A DNA stretch of 64,000 bases, taken from NCBI RefSeq assembly GCF_003430825.1, contig NZ_CP024047.1, positions 2,108,001 through 2,172,000 of the forward strand, written 5' to 3'. Source of the DNA: Natrarchaeobaculum sulfurireducens. Its GTDB lineage: Archaea; Halobacteriota; Halobacteria; Halobacteriales; Natrialbaceae. Within the stretch, counting starts at the first letter, position 1. Each line of letters begins with the position of its first letter. Under the pieces are notes generated by a model, which was not told the DNA's origin, did not search any database, and saw nothing but the letters and a program-made list of their open reading frames with translations. The translations under genes and the position numbers were made by a program. Shown here in pieces: positions 9,381-17,809 of this stretch.

Positions 9381-9526
9381 ATTCGGGGGTTCGCACCCCA
9401 CCCCCTTGGCTGTGTTCCCGACGACGGACGGGACCACCCGACGAGACGACGATCGACCCCTCATATGAGTGCTGTCGAGGTGAACCGGGACCGTCATACC
9501 TCTGGGTCACAACGACCCGCTCGAGC

Positions 9527-9865
9527 ATGCCCGCCCGGCCGCCATCGCCGACCTTCGCCCCCGCTTCGCCGACTATCACTTCCCCGAACGTTCCCACGCA
9601 CGACGAGCGCACGCTGGCAACGACGGCGCAGGTCGTCGACGCCCTCGAGAACGCCGCCGGCATAACTATCTCGGAAGTGATGCTCGAGTCCCTCTTGCTC
9701 GAGTTCGAGCGACGTGGATACCTCGAGTGTGTCTCCTACAGCAATACCGGAACCGCCGTCTGGGACCTCACCGATGTCGCGGATCGACTCGCCGATGTGA
9801 TCGCCGCAGTGGTGGTCGACGCCGTCACCACGTGGGTCAGCGATTCGGCCCACAGGAAGTGTTAG
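9527..9865 (+). CDS. Small winged-helix-like hypothetical protein, possibly frameshifted at its 5' end
   Basis: The downstream portion (DERTLATTAQVVDALENAAG through TTWVSDSAHRKC) looks like a real protein with a helix-turn-helix-like flow: ISEVMLESLLLEFERRGYLE followed by a beta hairpin. The first 24 residues in this frame are Pro/Thr-rich and unnatural. In another frame, 9502-9600 reads PLGHNDPLEHARPAAIADLR and then FADYHFPERSH, which joins naturally to DERTLATTAQ if the frame shifts near 9597. No ATG/GTG opens that frame; the codon in a likely start position is ATA at 9496. Either the true start is internal or the gene is damaged. Confidence 0.45.
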   Translation: MPARPPSPTFAPASPTITSPNVPTHDERTLATTAQVVDALENAAGITISEVMLESLLLEFERRGYLECVSYSNTGTAVWDLTDVADRLADVIAAVVVDAVTTWVSDSAHRKC

Positions 9866-9883
9866 CCAACTCGTCACGCGGTT

Positions 9884-10552
9884 TTACGCTTCGTCTTCGA
9901 GGAGTGGCCCGCGGTAGAACTCCGCGATATCGCGATCGATGTCCTCGAGCGTGAACACGTGCTCGTCCTCGGTGAGTTCGTCGTCATCCTCGACGTATTC
10001 GACCGCTGCATCACGTTCTGCGAACGCGAGTGGGCTCCCACGCGGCATCGGGTAATCGTGGCGGTCCCGATCCTGTTCGTAGACGAAGTACCCTTCCGTC
10101 GCGTCGATGAGTTCGCCGCTCTCGAAGCAGGTCGCCCAGACTCCGTCGATCTCCTCGTCCGGATCGCCGCTGGTGAACTTTTCGGGTGCGTAATAGTAGA
10201 CGGTCAGACAGCCCTTCGAACAGAAGTACTCGCGGTGGCCGTCCGCGTGAACGAGCTGGGCGTTCCAGTCAGGATAATCCGCAGCGAGCATCTGGCAGGC
10301 TGCACACTCACCCTCGTCCGGATCTTCCGGAAAGTCGACTGGCTCGGACAGATCGGCACTCTCGTCTTCGTCATCGTCCATTTCCTCGTCGTCCGTCTCC
10401 GCAGTGTCGTCGGCTTCGTCCTCGAGGTCGTCGGTATCGTCGTCCGGATCGGCCTCGTCGTCACCGAGACAGCCAGCGATGGCGGCTGTCGCTCCGATAC
10501 CAACTGCTCCAAGAACGCTACGCCGGTAGACCGGTCGTCGATCTCGTGTCAT
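9884..10552 (-). CDS. NosL-family Tat lipoprotein
   Basis: 222 residues from the ATG at 10552 (MTRDRRPVYRRSVLGAVGIG). The twin-arginine RRSVLG and lipobox AIAGC give export of a folded lipoprotein to the outer membrane face. A long Asp/Glu linker follows. The C-terminal domain has ECAACQM and EYFCSKGC, the cysteine pattern of NosL-type copper chaperones that serve nitrous oxide reductase, and ends with an FTLEDIDRDIAEFYRGP tail. No nos genes are visible nearby, so its metal partner is unknown. Confidence 0.8.
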   Translation of the reverse strand: MTRDRRPVYRRSVLGAVGIGATAAIAGCLGDDEADPDDDTDDLEDEADDTAETDDEEMDDDEDESADLSEPVDFPEDPDEGECAACQMLAADYPDWNAQLVHADGHREYFCSKGCLTVYYYAPEKFTSGDPDEEIDGVWATCFESGELIDATEGYFVYEQDRDRHDYPMPRGSPLAFAERDAAVEYVEDDDELTEDEHVFTLEDIDRDIAEFYRGPLLEDEA

Positions 10553-10728
10553 GGCTGGGCCTTGTTTAGCTACCGATAAGTACGGTCTGGCACAGTTCTC
10601 GAATCGTACTGCTGACCCATATATTTTCGTACCAATCACAGAATCAAACCGCCACCCCATCGCCACAGAGTAGAGGAGGTCTCAGAACGGCTTCGATATC
10701 GAATCCAGACGTGATCGCAGCGAACGTG

Positions 10729-10827
10729 CTACTCGTCCGCGATGATGATCTCTTCGGACTCCTCCTCGTCCTCTTGTTCGAGGCGCCGAATCGCTTCTGA
10801 AACGTCTTCCTGGGTGGCTTCCTCCAT
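10729..10827 (-). CDS. Possible 32-residue acidic small protein
   Basis: An ATG at 10827 opens MEEATQEDVSEAIRRLEQED and ends in IIIADE before TAG. A TAG lies two codons upstream, so it cannot be longer. Composition is typical of short haloarchaeal proteins. An AT-rich TATA-like stretch (AGTCTTTAACG on the minus strand) lies about 45 bp upstream. There is no homology evidence. Confidence 0.35.
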   Translation of the reverse strand: MEEATQEDVSEAIRRLEQEDEEESEEIIIADE

Positions 10828-11002
10828 CCTCTAACCCCCTGTTGTATACCGTCTTCGCAGTACGGGACGTTAAAGACTACTAGCGTATTCAGATCGAGAA
10901 GTTACCGGCGAGACGCCGTCGAGCCCACTTCAACGAGTCGTGAGCGTGTGACAAACACTCGTGATTGGGATAAACCACTCACGGTGACGATGATTTCGGC
11001 AG

Positions 11003-12484
11003 TCATTCGTCCTCACGAGCGGGCAGAACGACGATCACGCGACTCCCACCACCATCTCGCGGCCGATACTCGAGCGACCCGCCGTAATCGTCGATGACAA
11101 GGGCTACGAGCCAGAGTCCGAGCCCACTCCCGTGATCGATCTGCGTGACCGGTTCGTCGTTGAAGATACCGGTTTGCTCACTACAGGGGATTCCCGGGCC
11201 GTTGTCGAGGATGTGCACCGCGACATCTGTGCCATGATCGCAAACCTCGAGCGTGACGACTGGATCGCTATTGACCGTATGTTCGGCCGCATTCTCGACG
11301 AGTTCGACGAATGCGGTCTCAAGACGGTCGTCGGCCAGCACGGTCGGGTCCTCGACGTTGATGCAGGCGAGCGTGATCGTTACCTCCGGGTTCTGCGCAG
11401 AAAAATTGTCGACAACGCGCTCGAGGACTGGGACCATCTTCGTCTCCTCCTGGTAATGAGCTGTACCGAATGTGGCGCTCGCGAGTGTTTTTGCCGTTTC
11501 ACTCGCGTCCAGCAGTCGCGAGGCTGTCGCGTCGATCTCAGCGGCGTACTCCCGATGTCTGTCGACCTCAAGTTCCTCCGTGAGTGTCTCTGCGAATCCC
11601 TTGACGATGTTGAGGTCATTTCGCAGGTTGTGCCTGAGAAGTCGGTGGATAACCTGTAAGTGCTGTTCGCGCAGCTTGAGATCCGTAATATCTCGCCCTT
11701 CGGGAATAAGCAACTGTGCTTCCCCGTTCTGGTCGGTGACAGGGCGAACCGAGAAGTCGATGATCGCAGTCCGTTCTGCTCCTTGCACGCGAACTTCGTC
11801 GCGGAAGAATGCACCCGTCCGGGCCTGTTCGACGGCCTCTCGAGCGACTCGTTTGGCCCGATCGCTCAACTGGAACCAGTACGACTCCCAGAGTGGCTTG
11901 CCAACGACCTCGGATCGCTCGAGGCCAGCGAAAGAAAGTGCCGCCCCATTGGCCTCGAGAACCGTTCCATCCACGTCAGTCAATCCGGTGAACTGATACG
12001 TGTTGTTGAACACAGCCTCGAACTGTCGCTCTCGCTCTTTCCTCGCGGATAGATCACGAAACAGTCCAGTGAAGAGACGGCTGTCACCGTTCTCATCGTG
12101 CTCTCGGAGGCTCACGAGGACGGGGATTTCGTGGCCATCTTTGTGCAGTGCCGGTAGCTCGATTCCGTCCCAGTCGATGTGTTTTTCGCCTGTTCGAAGA
12201 TACGCCTCGAGTCCTGCAGCGTGAGCATCCCTGAGACGCGGAGGGATCAGGATCATCTTCGAGCTGCCGATCAATTCGTCGGGAGTGTACCCAAGGACGT
12301 CTTTGATGGCCGGATTCGCGAAGACGATCGTGCTGTCTTCGTCGATGGTGAGGATCCCCTCCGAGGTGTTCGCGGCCAGATGACGGAAGAAACCTGGCTC
12401 ATCGTACGGAGCGAGCGGTGAGGCCAGCTGGTCTCCATCCCTGCCGTTGGAATCGCCAGAACCTGGCCTCTCGGTGTTTGTCAC
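11003..12484 (-). CDS. PAS-domain sensor histidine kinase
   Basis: 493 residues, no membrane segment. PAS1 is about residues 30-150 (SEGILTIDEDSTIVFANPAI), PAS2 about 155-275 (ending EGRDITDLKLREQ). The H-box has RLLRHNLRNDLN with the phosphorylatable His. The HATPase_c domain has the N-box VENAAEHT, G1 DNGPGIP and G2 GSGLGLWL. This cytoplasmic HisKA-type layout is very common in haloarchaea. No response regulator is adjacent, so its target and signal are unknown. Confidence 0.92.
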   Translation of the reverse strand: MTNTERPGSGDSNGRDGDQLASPLAPYDEPGFFRHLAANTSEGILTIDEDSTIVFANPAIKDVLGYTPDELIGSSKMILIPPRLRDAHAAGLEAYLRTGEKHIDWDGIELPALHKDGHEIPVLVSLREHDENGDSRLFTGLFRDLSARKERERQFEAVFNNTYQFTGLTDVDGTVLEANGAALSFAGLERSEVVGKPLWESYWFQLSDRAKRVAREAVEQARTGAFFRDEVRVQGAERTAIIDFSVRPVTDQNGEAQLLIPEGRDITDLKLREQHLQVIHRLLRHNLRNDLNIVKGFAETLTEELEVDRHREYAAEIDATASRLLDASETAKTLASATFGTAHYQEETKMVPVLERVVDNFSAQNPEVTITLACINVEDPTVLADDRLETAFVELVENAAEHTVNSDPVVTLEVCDHGTDVAVHILDNGPGIPCSEQTGIFNDEPVTQIDHGSGLGLWLVALVIDDYGGSLEYRPRDGGGSRVIVVLPAREDE

Positions 12485-12612
12485 AGTCGGATGCGAGTTT
12501 CTACTGACATAAATCTGTGGGTACCACGCCCGACATTCACGACTCGACTAGCACTACCACCAACTAAGCTGCAGAATCACGTGGTCTCGTTTGAACGGAG
12601 GTATCGACTTTA

Positions 12613-12633
12613 AGAAGTGGACTCGCCGGGATT
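12613..12633 (-). repeat. Duplicate of the tRNA-Ala 3' end
   Basis: AGAAGTGGACTCGCCGGGATT is identical to 12700-12720, which covers the last 16 bases of the tRNA-Ala gene plus flank. The copies are 87 bp apart. This resembles the scar of an element that used the tRNA 3' end, or a local slippage duplication. Confidence 0.75.
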
Positions 12634-12635
12634 GA

Positions 12636-12654
12636 GCAAACGCGAAGCGTTTGC
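12636..12654. repeat. Perfect 8-bp hairpin GCAAACGC-GAA-GCGTTTGC
   Basis: A stem-loop lies between the two tRNA 3'-end copies. A weaker dyad, TTCACT...AGTGAA, lies at 12667-12689. Similar mini-hairpins with 3-base loops occur within trpB here, suggesting a dispersed palindromic repeat. It could also aid termination after the tRNA. Confidence 0.6.
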
Positions 12655-12704
12655 GATGTTCGGCGAGTTCACTGAACGGGGTTAGTGAAACGAACCGAGA
12701 GAAG

Positions 12705-12776
12705 TGGACTCGCCGGGATTTGAACCCGGGGCCTCTCCCATGCCAAGGGAGTGATCTACCGCTGATCTACGAGCCC
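12705..12776 (-). tRNA. tRNA-Ala (anticodon GGC)
   Basis: On the minus strand, GGGCTCG pairs with CGAGTCC plus discriminator A. The anticodon arm CTCCC-TTGGCAT-GGGAG carries GGC, and the T arm has GGTTCAAAT. The 72-nt gene has no encoded CCA and no intron. A TATA-like TTTATACTC lies about 33 bp upstream (12806-12814). Confidence 0.95.
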
Positions 12777-13061
12777 TCGTTCGCATTACTCAGTTTTCCG
12801 GCCTCGAGTATAAACCCCTCGAATTCACCCGGCGGGAGGGGGTGACTCTCTCGCACGGCCTGGTCGCTCTCGAGGCTCCTGCTCGAGACGGTTACGGAAC
12901 GTTTTAGTTCGCGCCCGCGATATCGACCGATGGGAAGCGCACGGCCGCAAATCTGACTGTGCCGCTCACTCTTTCGAGCGGCTTGGGATTGCGGAAGTGC
13001 ACCGACGGTCCAGCGTGGACCGTCTCACTCGAGCGGTCAGTGCGATTCCTATCCTCGACCA

Positions 13062-13532
13062 ATGGCACGAATGCATACCCGCCGTCGTGGCTCGTCCGGT
13101 TCGGACAAGCCCGCGGCAGACGAACCGCCGGAGTGGAGCGACGTCGACCCGGAGAAGATCGAAGACCGGGTCGTCGAATTAGCAGAGCAGGGCCACGATC
13201 CCAGCCAGATCGGGATCAAGCTGCGTGATGAAGGTGTCACCGGCACGCCCGTGCCCGACGTCAAGCTGGCGACGGGCAAGAAGATCAGCACGATCCTCGA
13301 AGAGAACGACGCCGACCCCGAGGTTCCCGAGGACCTGCGCAACCTGATGGAGCGTGCGGTGGGCCTGCGCGAACACGTCCAGGAGAACCCCCAGGACTAC
13401 CAGAACAAACGCGCCCTACAGAACACGGAGTCGAAGGTCCGCCGACTCGTCGACTACTACCGTGGCGACGAACTCGAGGCTGACTTTACGTACTCCTACG
13501 ACGTGGCCAAAGCGATCCTCGAGGAGAACTAA
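13062..13532 (+). CDS. rps15: 30S ribosomal protein S15 (uS15)
   Basis: 156 residues starting MARMHTRRRGSSGSDKP, the archaeal/eukaryotic-type S15 with its N-terminal extension. The diagnostic segment HDPSQIGIKLRDEGVTGTPV precedes the rRNA-binding helices. It is in the small subunit body, bound to helix 22 of 16S rRNA. It leads an operon with the RecJ-like protein 6 bp downstream, then pcc1 and the S3ae gene. Confidence 0.97.
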   Translation: MARMHTRRRGSSGSDKPAADEPPEWSDVDPEKIEDRVVELAEQGHDPSQIGIKLRDEGVTGTPVPDVKLATGKKISTILEENDADPEVPEDLRNLMERAVGLREHVQENPQDYQNKRALQNTESKVRRLVDYYRGDELEADFTYSYDVAKAILEEN

Positions 13533-13538
13533 CGCGAG

Positions 13539-14714
13539 ATGTCCGTCGACGGCCGTTCCGCAGATCAGCCGCCACTTACGCCCGGGCTCGAGAGCGCTGG
13601 ATTCGTCCGACTCATCACGCGAGCGGACGGCGACGCACTCGCAGCGAGTGGTATCATCGCCCGGTCGCTGGCAGAGCGCGGAACGCCGTTTCAGGTGGCC
13701 GTCCGTCGAACTGTAAGTCAGCGGACGGCCCGAATGCAGGCACCCGACGTCGGTGACGACGAGCTGCTAATTGCTGTCGGCGCGGTGGATGCTGAAGTAC
13801 CCCGTGTCGATGCACCGGATCGCCCAGCGACGCTCGCGGCGCTCGAACTCGCCCGCGACCTCGAGACGACGCCGGATCCGATGCTCGCACTCGCGGGCCT
13901 CGTCGCGGCGGGTGTCGAGCCGGGAGCGGGCGAAAGCGAGTGGGTTCTCGAGAGCGCCATCGACCGCGACCTGGTCGAACGTCGGCCAGGGATCGCGATT
14001 CCAACCGCTGCGCCGGTCGACGGCCTGGCATACTCGACTCGACTACGTGCACCGTGGTCGGGTGATCGAGAGGCGACGGCCGACGCACTCGGCGCCGTCG
14101 GGGTGGACCCAGAGACAACGTCACTCGAGCCGGACCTCCGCCAAACGGTCGGCTCGGTGGTCGCTCTCGACGTCGTCGGTGCGAAAGCGGCGAACGAACG
14201 CGCGGCCGATACCGTCGCGCAAACGTTGAATCCGTACGCGACACCAGCAGGGCCGTTCGAGACGGTTGGTGGATACGCCGACGTACTCGAGGCGACCGCC
14301 CGGATCGAGCCGGGGACGGGGGCTGCACTCGCCATGGGCCACGACGCCCACGAGCCAGCACTCGCTGCCTGGCGACGCTATGGCCGACGCGCACACGAGG
14401 CGCTTTCGAGTGCGTCGACCGGTCGCTACGATGGGCTGTTCGTCGTCGAGATCGACGACGGCCCCGTCGAGGCGGTCGCCCGAATCGCCGCCGCGTACCG
14501 ATCGCCGGAGCCGACGACGCTCGTCGTCGGCCCGGAGGAAGCCGCGCTCGTCGCACACGAGGAACTCTCGGCGTCGACGGTCGAGCGGATCGCCCGCGAC
14601 CTCGCCAGTGAGGGTGACGTCGAGTACGACGTTGGCCGCCGCCGCGGCTATCTGCGCTTCGAACCGGCTCTCGACGAGTCGACGATCATCGCCTGCGCGA
14701 GGGAGTCGGTATGA
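13539..14714 (+). CDS. RecJ-like DHH-superfamily protein lacking an evident DHH motif
   Basis: 391 residues. The N-terminal block LITRADGDALAASGIIARSL corresponds to the first DHH-family motif. Where active RecJ enzymes carry DHH there is AVGAVDAEVPRVDAPDRP, with no DHH triad. The C-terminal part resembles the DHHA1 nucleic-acid-binding domain. Archaeal RecJ relatives associate with GINS and the CMG helicase, and inactive ones are Cdc45-like. The operon with S15, Pcc1 and S3ae is a characteristic haloarchaeal arrangement. An inactive or repurposed exonuclease fold is inference. Confidence 0.75.
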   Translation: MSVDGRSADQPPLTPGLESAGFVRLITRADGDALAASGIIARSLAERGTPFQVAVRRTVSQRTARMQAPDVGDDELLIAVGAVDAEVPRVDAPDRPATLAALELARDLETTPDPMLALAGLVAAGVEPGAGESEWVLESAIDRDLVERRPGIAIPTAAPVDGLAYSTRLRAPWSGDREATADALGAVGVDPETTSLEPDLRQTVGSVVALDVVGAKAANERAADTVAQTLNPYATPAGPFETVGGYADVLEATARIEPGTGAALAMGHDAHEPALAAWRRYGRRAHEALSSASTGRYDGLFVVEIDDGPVEAVARIAAAYRSPEPTTLVVGPEEAALVAHEELSASTVERIARDLASEGDVEYDVGRRRGYLRFEPALDESTIIACARESV

Positions 14715-14995
14715 GACGCGCGACGATTCGAACGACCCACGACGACCCTGACCTGGTTGCCCGGGCACTACGCCCGGACAACACCGACGAGATGGAGACG
14801 ACCGTCGACGGGGATGCCGTCGTGACACGGATCGACCGCGGGACGACCGGCGGACTCCACTCGACCGTCGACGACTACGTCGTCAACCTCGAGGTTGCCA
14901 CGGACATCGCCCAGGCCACAGCAGTACAGCACGACCGCCCAGCGGACGCGGGTTCTGCGTCCACCGATCAAGAACACGATACAACCAATGAGTGA
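14711..14995 (+). CDS. KEOPS complex subunit Pcc1
   Basis: 94 residues starting MRRATIRTTHDDPDLVARAL; DDYVVNLEVATDI follows. This matches the short alpha/beta Pcc1 fold that dimerises within KEOPS, which makes t6A37 on ANN-decoding tRNAs. It overlaps the RecJ-like gene by 4 bp (ATGA) and the S3ae gene by 8 bp. The last 20 residues are a disordered acidic tail. Confidence 0.88.
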   Translation: MRRATIRTTHDDPDLVARALRPDNTDEMETTVDGDAVVTRIDRGTTGGLHSTVDDYVVNLEVATDIAQATAVQHDRPADAGSASTDQEHDTTNE

Positions 14996-15629
14996 ACGAT
15001 CAGTTTCACGCGCAAAGCAGGAGAAGCGGTGGTACACCGTCCTGGCACCGGAGCAGTTCGACCGTCAGGAACTCGGCGAGACCCCCGCTGACGAACCGGA
15101 GAAAGTCTACGACCGAACGATCGAGACGACGCTCGGTGAACTCACGAACAACGCCAGCGAGAACAACACGAAGCTCACGTTCAAGGTGACCGACGTCGGC
15201 AGTGACGCGGCGTACACCGAGTTCAAAGAGCACTCGCTGACACGGGATTACCTGCGCTCGCTGGTCCGACGCGGTGCCTCGAAGGTCGAGGCCTACGTCA
15301 CCGTCCTCACGACGGACGACTACCGCGTTCAGATCCAGCCCGTTGCCTTCACGACCAAGAAGGCCGACGCGAGCCAGGAGAAGGCCATCCGCGAGACGAT
15401 GGTCGAGATGATCGAAGAGGCCGCGGCCGACCGCACCTTCGAGGAGCTCATCGACGGCGTCGTCGAGGGTCGACTCTCGTCGGCCATCTACGGCGAGGCG
15501 AAGACGATCTACCCGCTGCGCCGCGTCGAGATCCAGAAGACCACCCTCGAGGCTCGTCCCGAGGAAGTCGCCGAAGAGGAAGCGACCTCCGTCGACGTCG
15601 ACGAAGACGACGTCGCAGCGGACGACTAA
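14988..15629 (+). CDS. rps3ae: 30S ribosomal protein S3ae (eS1)
   Basis: 213 residues from the ATG at 14988 (MSERSVSRAKQEKRWYTVLA). Family hallmarks include the KxKWY-like start (KRWYTVLAP), LTFKVTDV, and IYPLRRVEIQKTTLEARPEE near the end. It is an archaeal/eukaryotic small-subunit protein near the mRNA exit. The Asp/Glu-rich C-terminal tail is halophile-typical. Start chosen because upstream residues shadow pcc1. Confidence 0.97.
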   Translation: MSERSVSRAKQEKRWYTVLAPEQFDRQELGETPADEPEKVYDRTIETTLGELTNNASENNTKLTFKVTDVGSDAAYTEFKEHSLTRDYLRSLVRRGASKVEAYVTVLTTDDYRVQIQPVAFTTKKADASQEKAIRETMVEMIEEAAADRTFEELIDGVVEGRLSSAIYGEAKTIYPLRRVEIQKTTLEARPEEVAEEEATSVDVDEDDVAADD

Positions 15630-15842
15630 CCGTTTCGGAGCTATCTCGTTTCGTTTTTTACAGTAATTGACTCGAGAGCGCGAACTGGCTATCACCGGGT
15701 AGCGTGTCTGCCGTCGGTCGAATCGATCGACGCCGACCCGTCGGTTCGGCGCTGCTAGCGGCCAACAGCGAGCGAAACGACACTGTTAGGCCCCTCGGGT
15801 ATTCGGATCCCGACCGAAGAGCGAAGCAAGTGTGAACGCATC

Positions 15843-16028
15843 ATGAGTGCAGCAACCCCAGGACCGAACGGACGAGACGATGAGTGGGACGCGGCGGAAC
15901 CCGAAGGGGTTCCCGGCGACGAACTGGACGTGATGGTGTCCGGTCCATACCGCTTGTACAGCCGCCGGCATCCGACTACGCGGTGGATCGAATCGGACTA
16001 CGCCGTCGAACTCGAGACGTGGGAGTGA
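15843..16028 (+). CDS. Small conserved-looking haloarchaeal protein
   Basis: 61 residues, MSAATPGPNGRDDEWDAAEP ... VMVSGPYRLYSRRHPTTRWI ... AVELETWE. An acidic N-terminus precedes a compact basic/aromatic segment. Codon use and acidity look genuine. No function recognised; it stands alone between rps3ae and the convergent truD. Confidence 0.65.
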   Translation: MSAATPGPNGRDDEWDAAEPEGVPGDELDVMVSGPYRLYSRRHPTTRWIESDYAVELETWE

Positions 16029-16119
16029 ACGCCACCTCTCGGGAACCGACGACACGCTGTTTGCCAGCGCTCGATTCGAGAGGGTAGTCAACGGTGAACG
16101 TTCGAGGTCAGCACCGAAC

Positions 16120-17490
16120 CTACCCGAGGTCGACCGGATCGACTTTCAGGAACTCGCGGGCGACAACCGTCGCGTACGATCCTTTCGGAAGCGCAAACGA
16201 CAACTCGAGTGGGTCGGTTCCGAGTTCGAGATCCGTCCGAACCAGTATCGACCGTCGGGTCCCCGTCGAGTGGAACTCGCCGGGCAGGTCGAAGTCCGCG
16301 GGCTCGAGGTCGAGGTCATCGAGAACGGCACGTTCGATCTCGCCCTGTTCGCCGTTGGCCAGTTCGCTGTCGGTGCCGACCAGCGGGGCGGTGACGAACG
16401 CCCGACCGCGTTCGCAATGACGAGTCACCGAGCGGACGCGTCGGTCGTCGACGCGCTGAAGCCGGTCGACGTCCGGTAGCTCGAGGCCGTCGGGCGCGTC
16501 GGTATCGACAAAACAGACGACGTCACCTTCGACGGGTCGGTCGAACGGCAGTCCGCGTTCGAGGCGTTCGCTGAGCATCAGGTTGAACGCGTACGACTGG
16601 GCAGCGTGGACGAACAGCCGCTGGAGGTTCTCCGGCAGGCGCTCGAGTGCAGCGCGGAACGTCTTCGCACCAGGTTCGCTCGCACACTCGACGAGTTCGT
16701 GGAGCATTGCACGCTCGTAGCGAAGCCGGTGCGGGAACCGTTCGAGGGCTGCCTGCCAGTCGTGGGTCTCCTGGACGAACGCTCTGGCCTCCTGTGTCCC
16801 CTCGGGTTCGGCCTCGGTCGGGTTGCCGAGGTAGGCCATCACAGCGCCCTTCCAGTCGCCACGGACGATCTCGAGGCCGACCTCGTGGGTAACCGGCCGG
16901 CGGCTACCGAAGCGCTGCTGGCCGAAGAAGTTGGGGACGCCGATCGTCCACGTTTCGTCGCTCGAGCCGACGCTTTCTGTCTCCTCATCACCGAGTCCGC
17001 CGAACGCGACGAGTTCGTCGCTGATCGCTTCGGCTCGCTCCGAGGCCTCCGGTTCGCTAACGACGAGGTCGAAGGCGTTGCCCGCCAGGTCACCGAACTC
17101 GAGCGATCGGCCGGCCCGACCGATGACCTCGATCTCGGCGCCGCCGATCTCGGGAAGGTCTTCGGGATCGATTCCGGAGACGGAAAACAACTGGGTCGTG
17201 ACGGCGTACTTGTCTTTCGTCCCGGCCCAGTCGACCCGTCGGCGTGAGATACCGAGTGCGTCGGAGAGTCGAGAAGCGAAATCATTGGTATCCCATCCCT
17301 GCAGAGTCGCCCGGAAGACGAGGTGGGAGTAGGCATCCGTCGGCGCATCGACGGGCTCGGTCGAGAACCGCTCGAGTTCGCGTACGCGGAAGTGTTCGTC
17401 GTTCGCGCGGAGTCGGCCGCCGACGCCCTCGGTCTCGCTGACGTAGTATCGCATCCCGACGGCTTGCTCTGTGGGGTGTGCCGGACGCAT
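16120..17490 (-). CDS. truD: tRNA pseudouridine(13) synthase TruD
   Basis: 456 residues. The catalytic-Asp motif [18 protein letters not shown] is at about residues 88-105, [12 protein letters not shown] is at about 195, and the TRUD insertion domain lies between. The C-terminus retains the [12 protein letters not shown] fold-closing segment. It isomerises U13 in tRNA. The M at 17490 fits; [10 protein letters not shown] 12 residues later is a possible shorter start. Monocistronic and convergent with the small gene at 15843. Confidence 0.95.
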   Translation of the reverse strand: MRPAHPTEQAVGMRYYVSETEGVGGRLRANDEHFRVRELERFSTEPVDAPTDAYSHLVFRATLQGWDTNDFASRLSDALGISRRRVDWAGTKDKYAVTTQLFSVSGIDPEDLPEIGGAEIEVIGRAGRSLEFGDLAGNAFDLVVSEPEASERAEAISDELVAFGGLGDEETESVGSSDETWTIGVPNFFGQQRFGSRRPVTHEVGLEIVRGDWKGAVMAYLGNPTEAEPEGTQEARAFVQETHDWQAALERFPHRLRYERAMLHELVECASEPGAKTFRAALERLPENLQRLFVHAAQSYAFNLMLSERLERGLPFDRPVEGDVVCFVDTDAPDGLELPDVDRLQRVDDRRVRSVTRHCERGRAFVTAPLVGTDSELANGEQGEIERAVLDDLDLEPADFDLPGEFHSTGTRRSILVRTDLELGTDPLELSFALPKGSYATVVAREFLKVDPVDLG

Positions 17491-17809
17491 ACTGATTGAG
17501 CGTCCTTCGAAGCCCGGTGATAAAGCGGTTCGTTCTCGCGACCGTCACTGGCACCCCGCCGACGAGAACTCACCCGGTTGCCCGAAGCACTTTCTCGGTT
17601 AGGCTCACCCTCGGCCGGTGTATTCATATCAATTCACTCGGACTACACGAGTAGATGGGGGGAGCAGTAACCGTCGAACGACGGGGGAATGCGTTGGGCC
17701 ATCGACTGCGTGAACGCACCGTCACGACTCGAGCGAAGCACCTGGGAACCACGACAGGCGTCCCGTCCGAGTCGACCGACGCCGGTCGGGTGGACCACGA
17801 GTACGACGA
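17491..17809. other. Intergenic region without a recognised gene
   Basis: A 319-bp gap between divergent truD and the triple-PAS kinase. I see only likely promoter DNA (AT-rich stretch TATTCATATCAATTC near 17620) and no convincing ORF, RNA or repeat. Confidence 0.4.
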
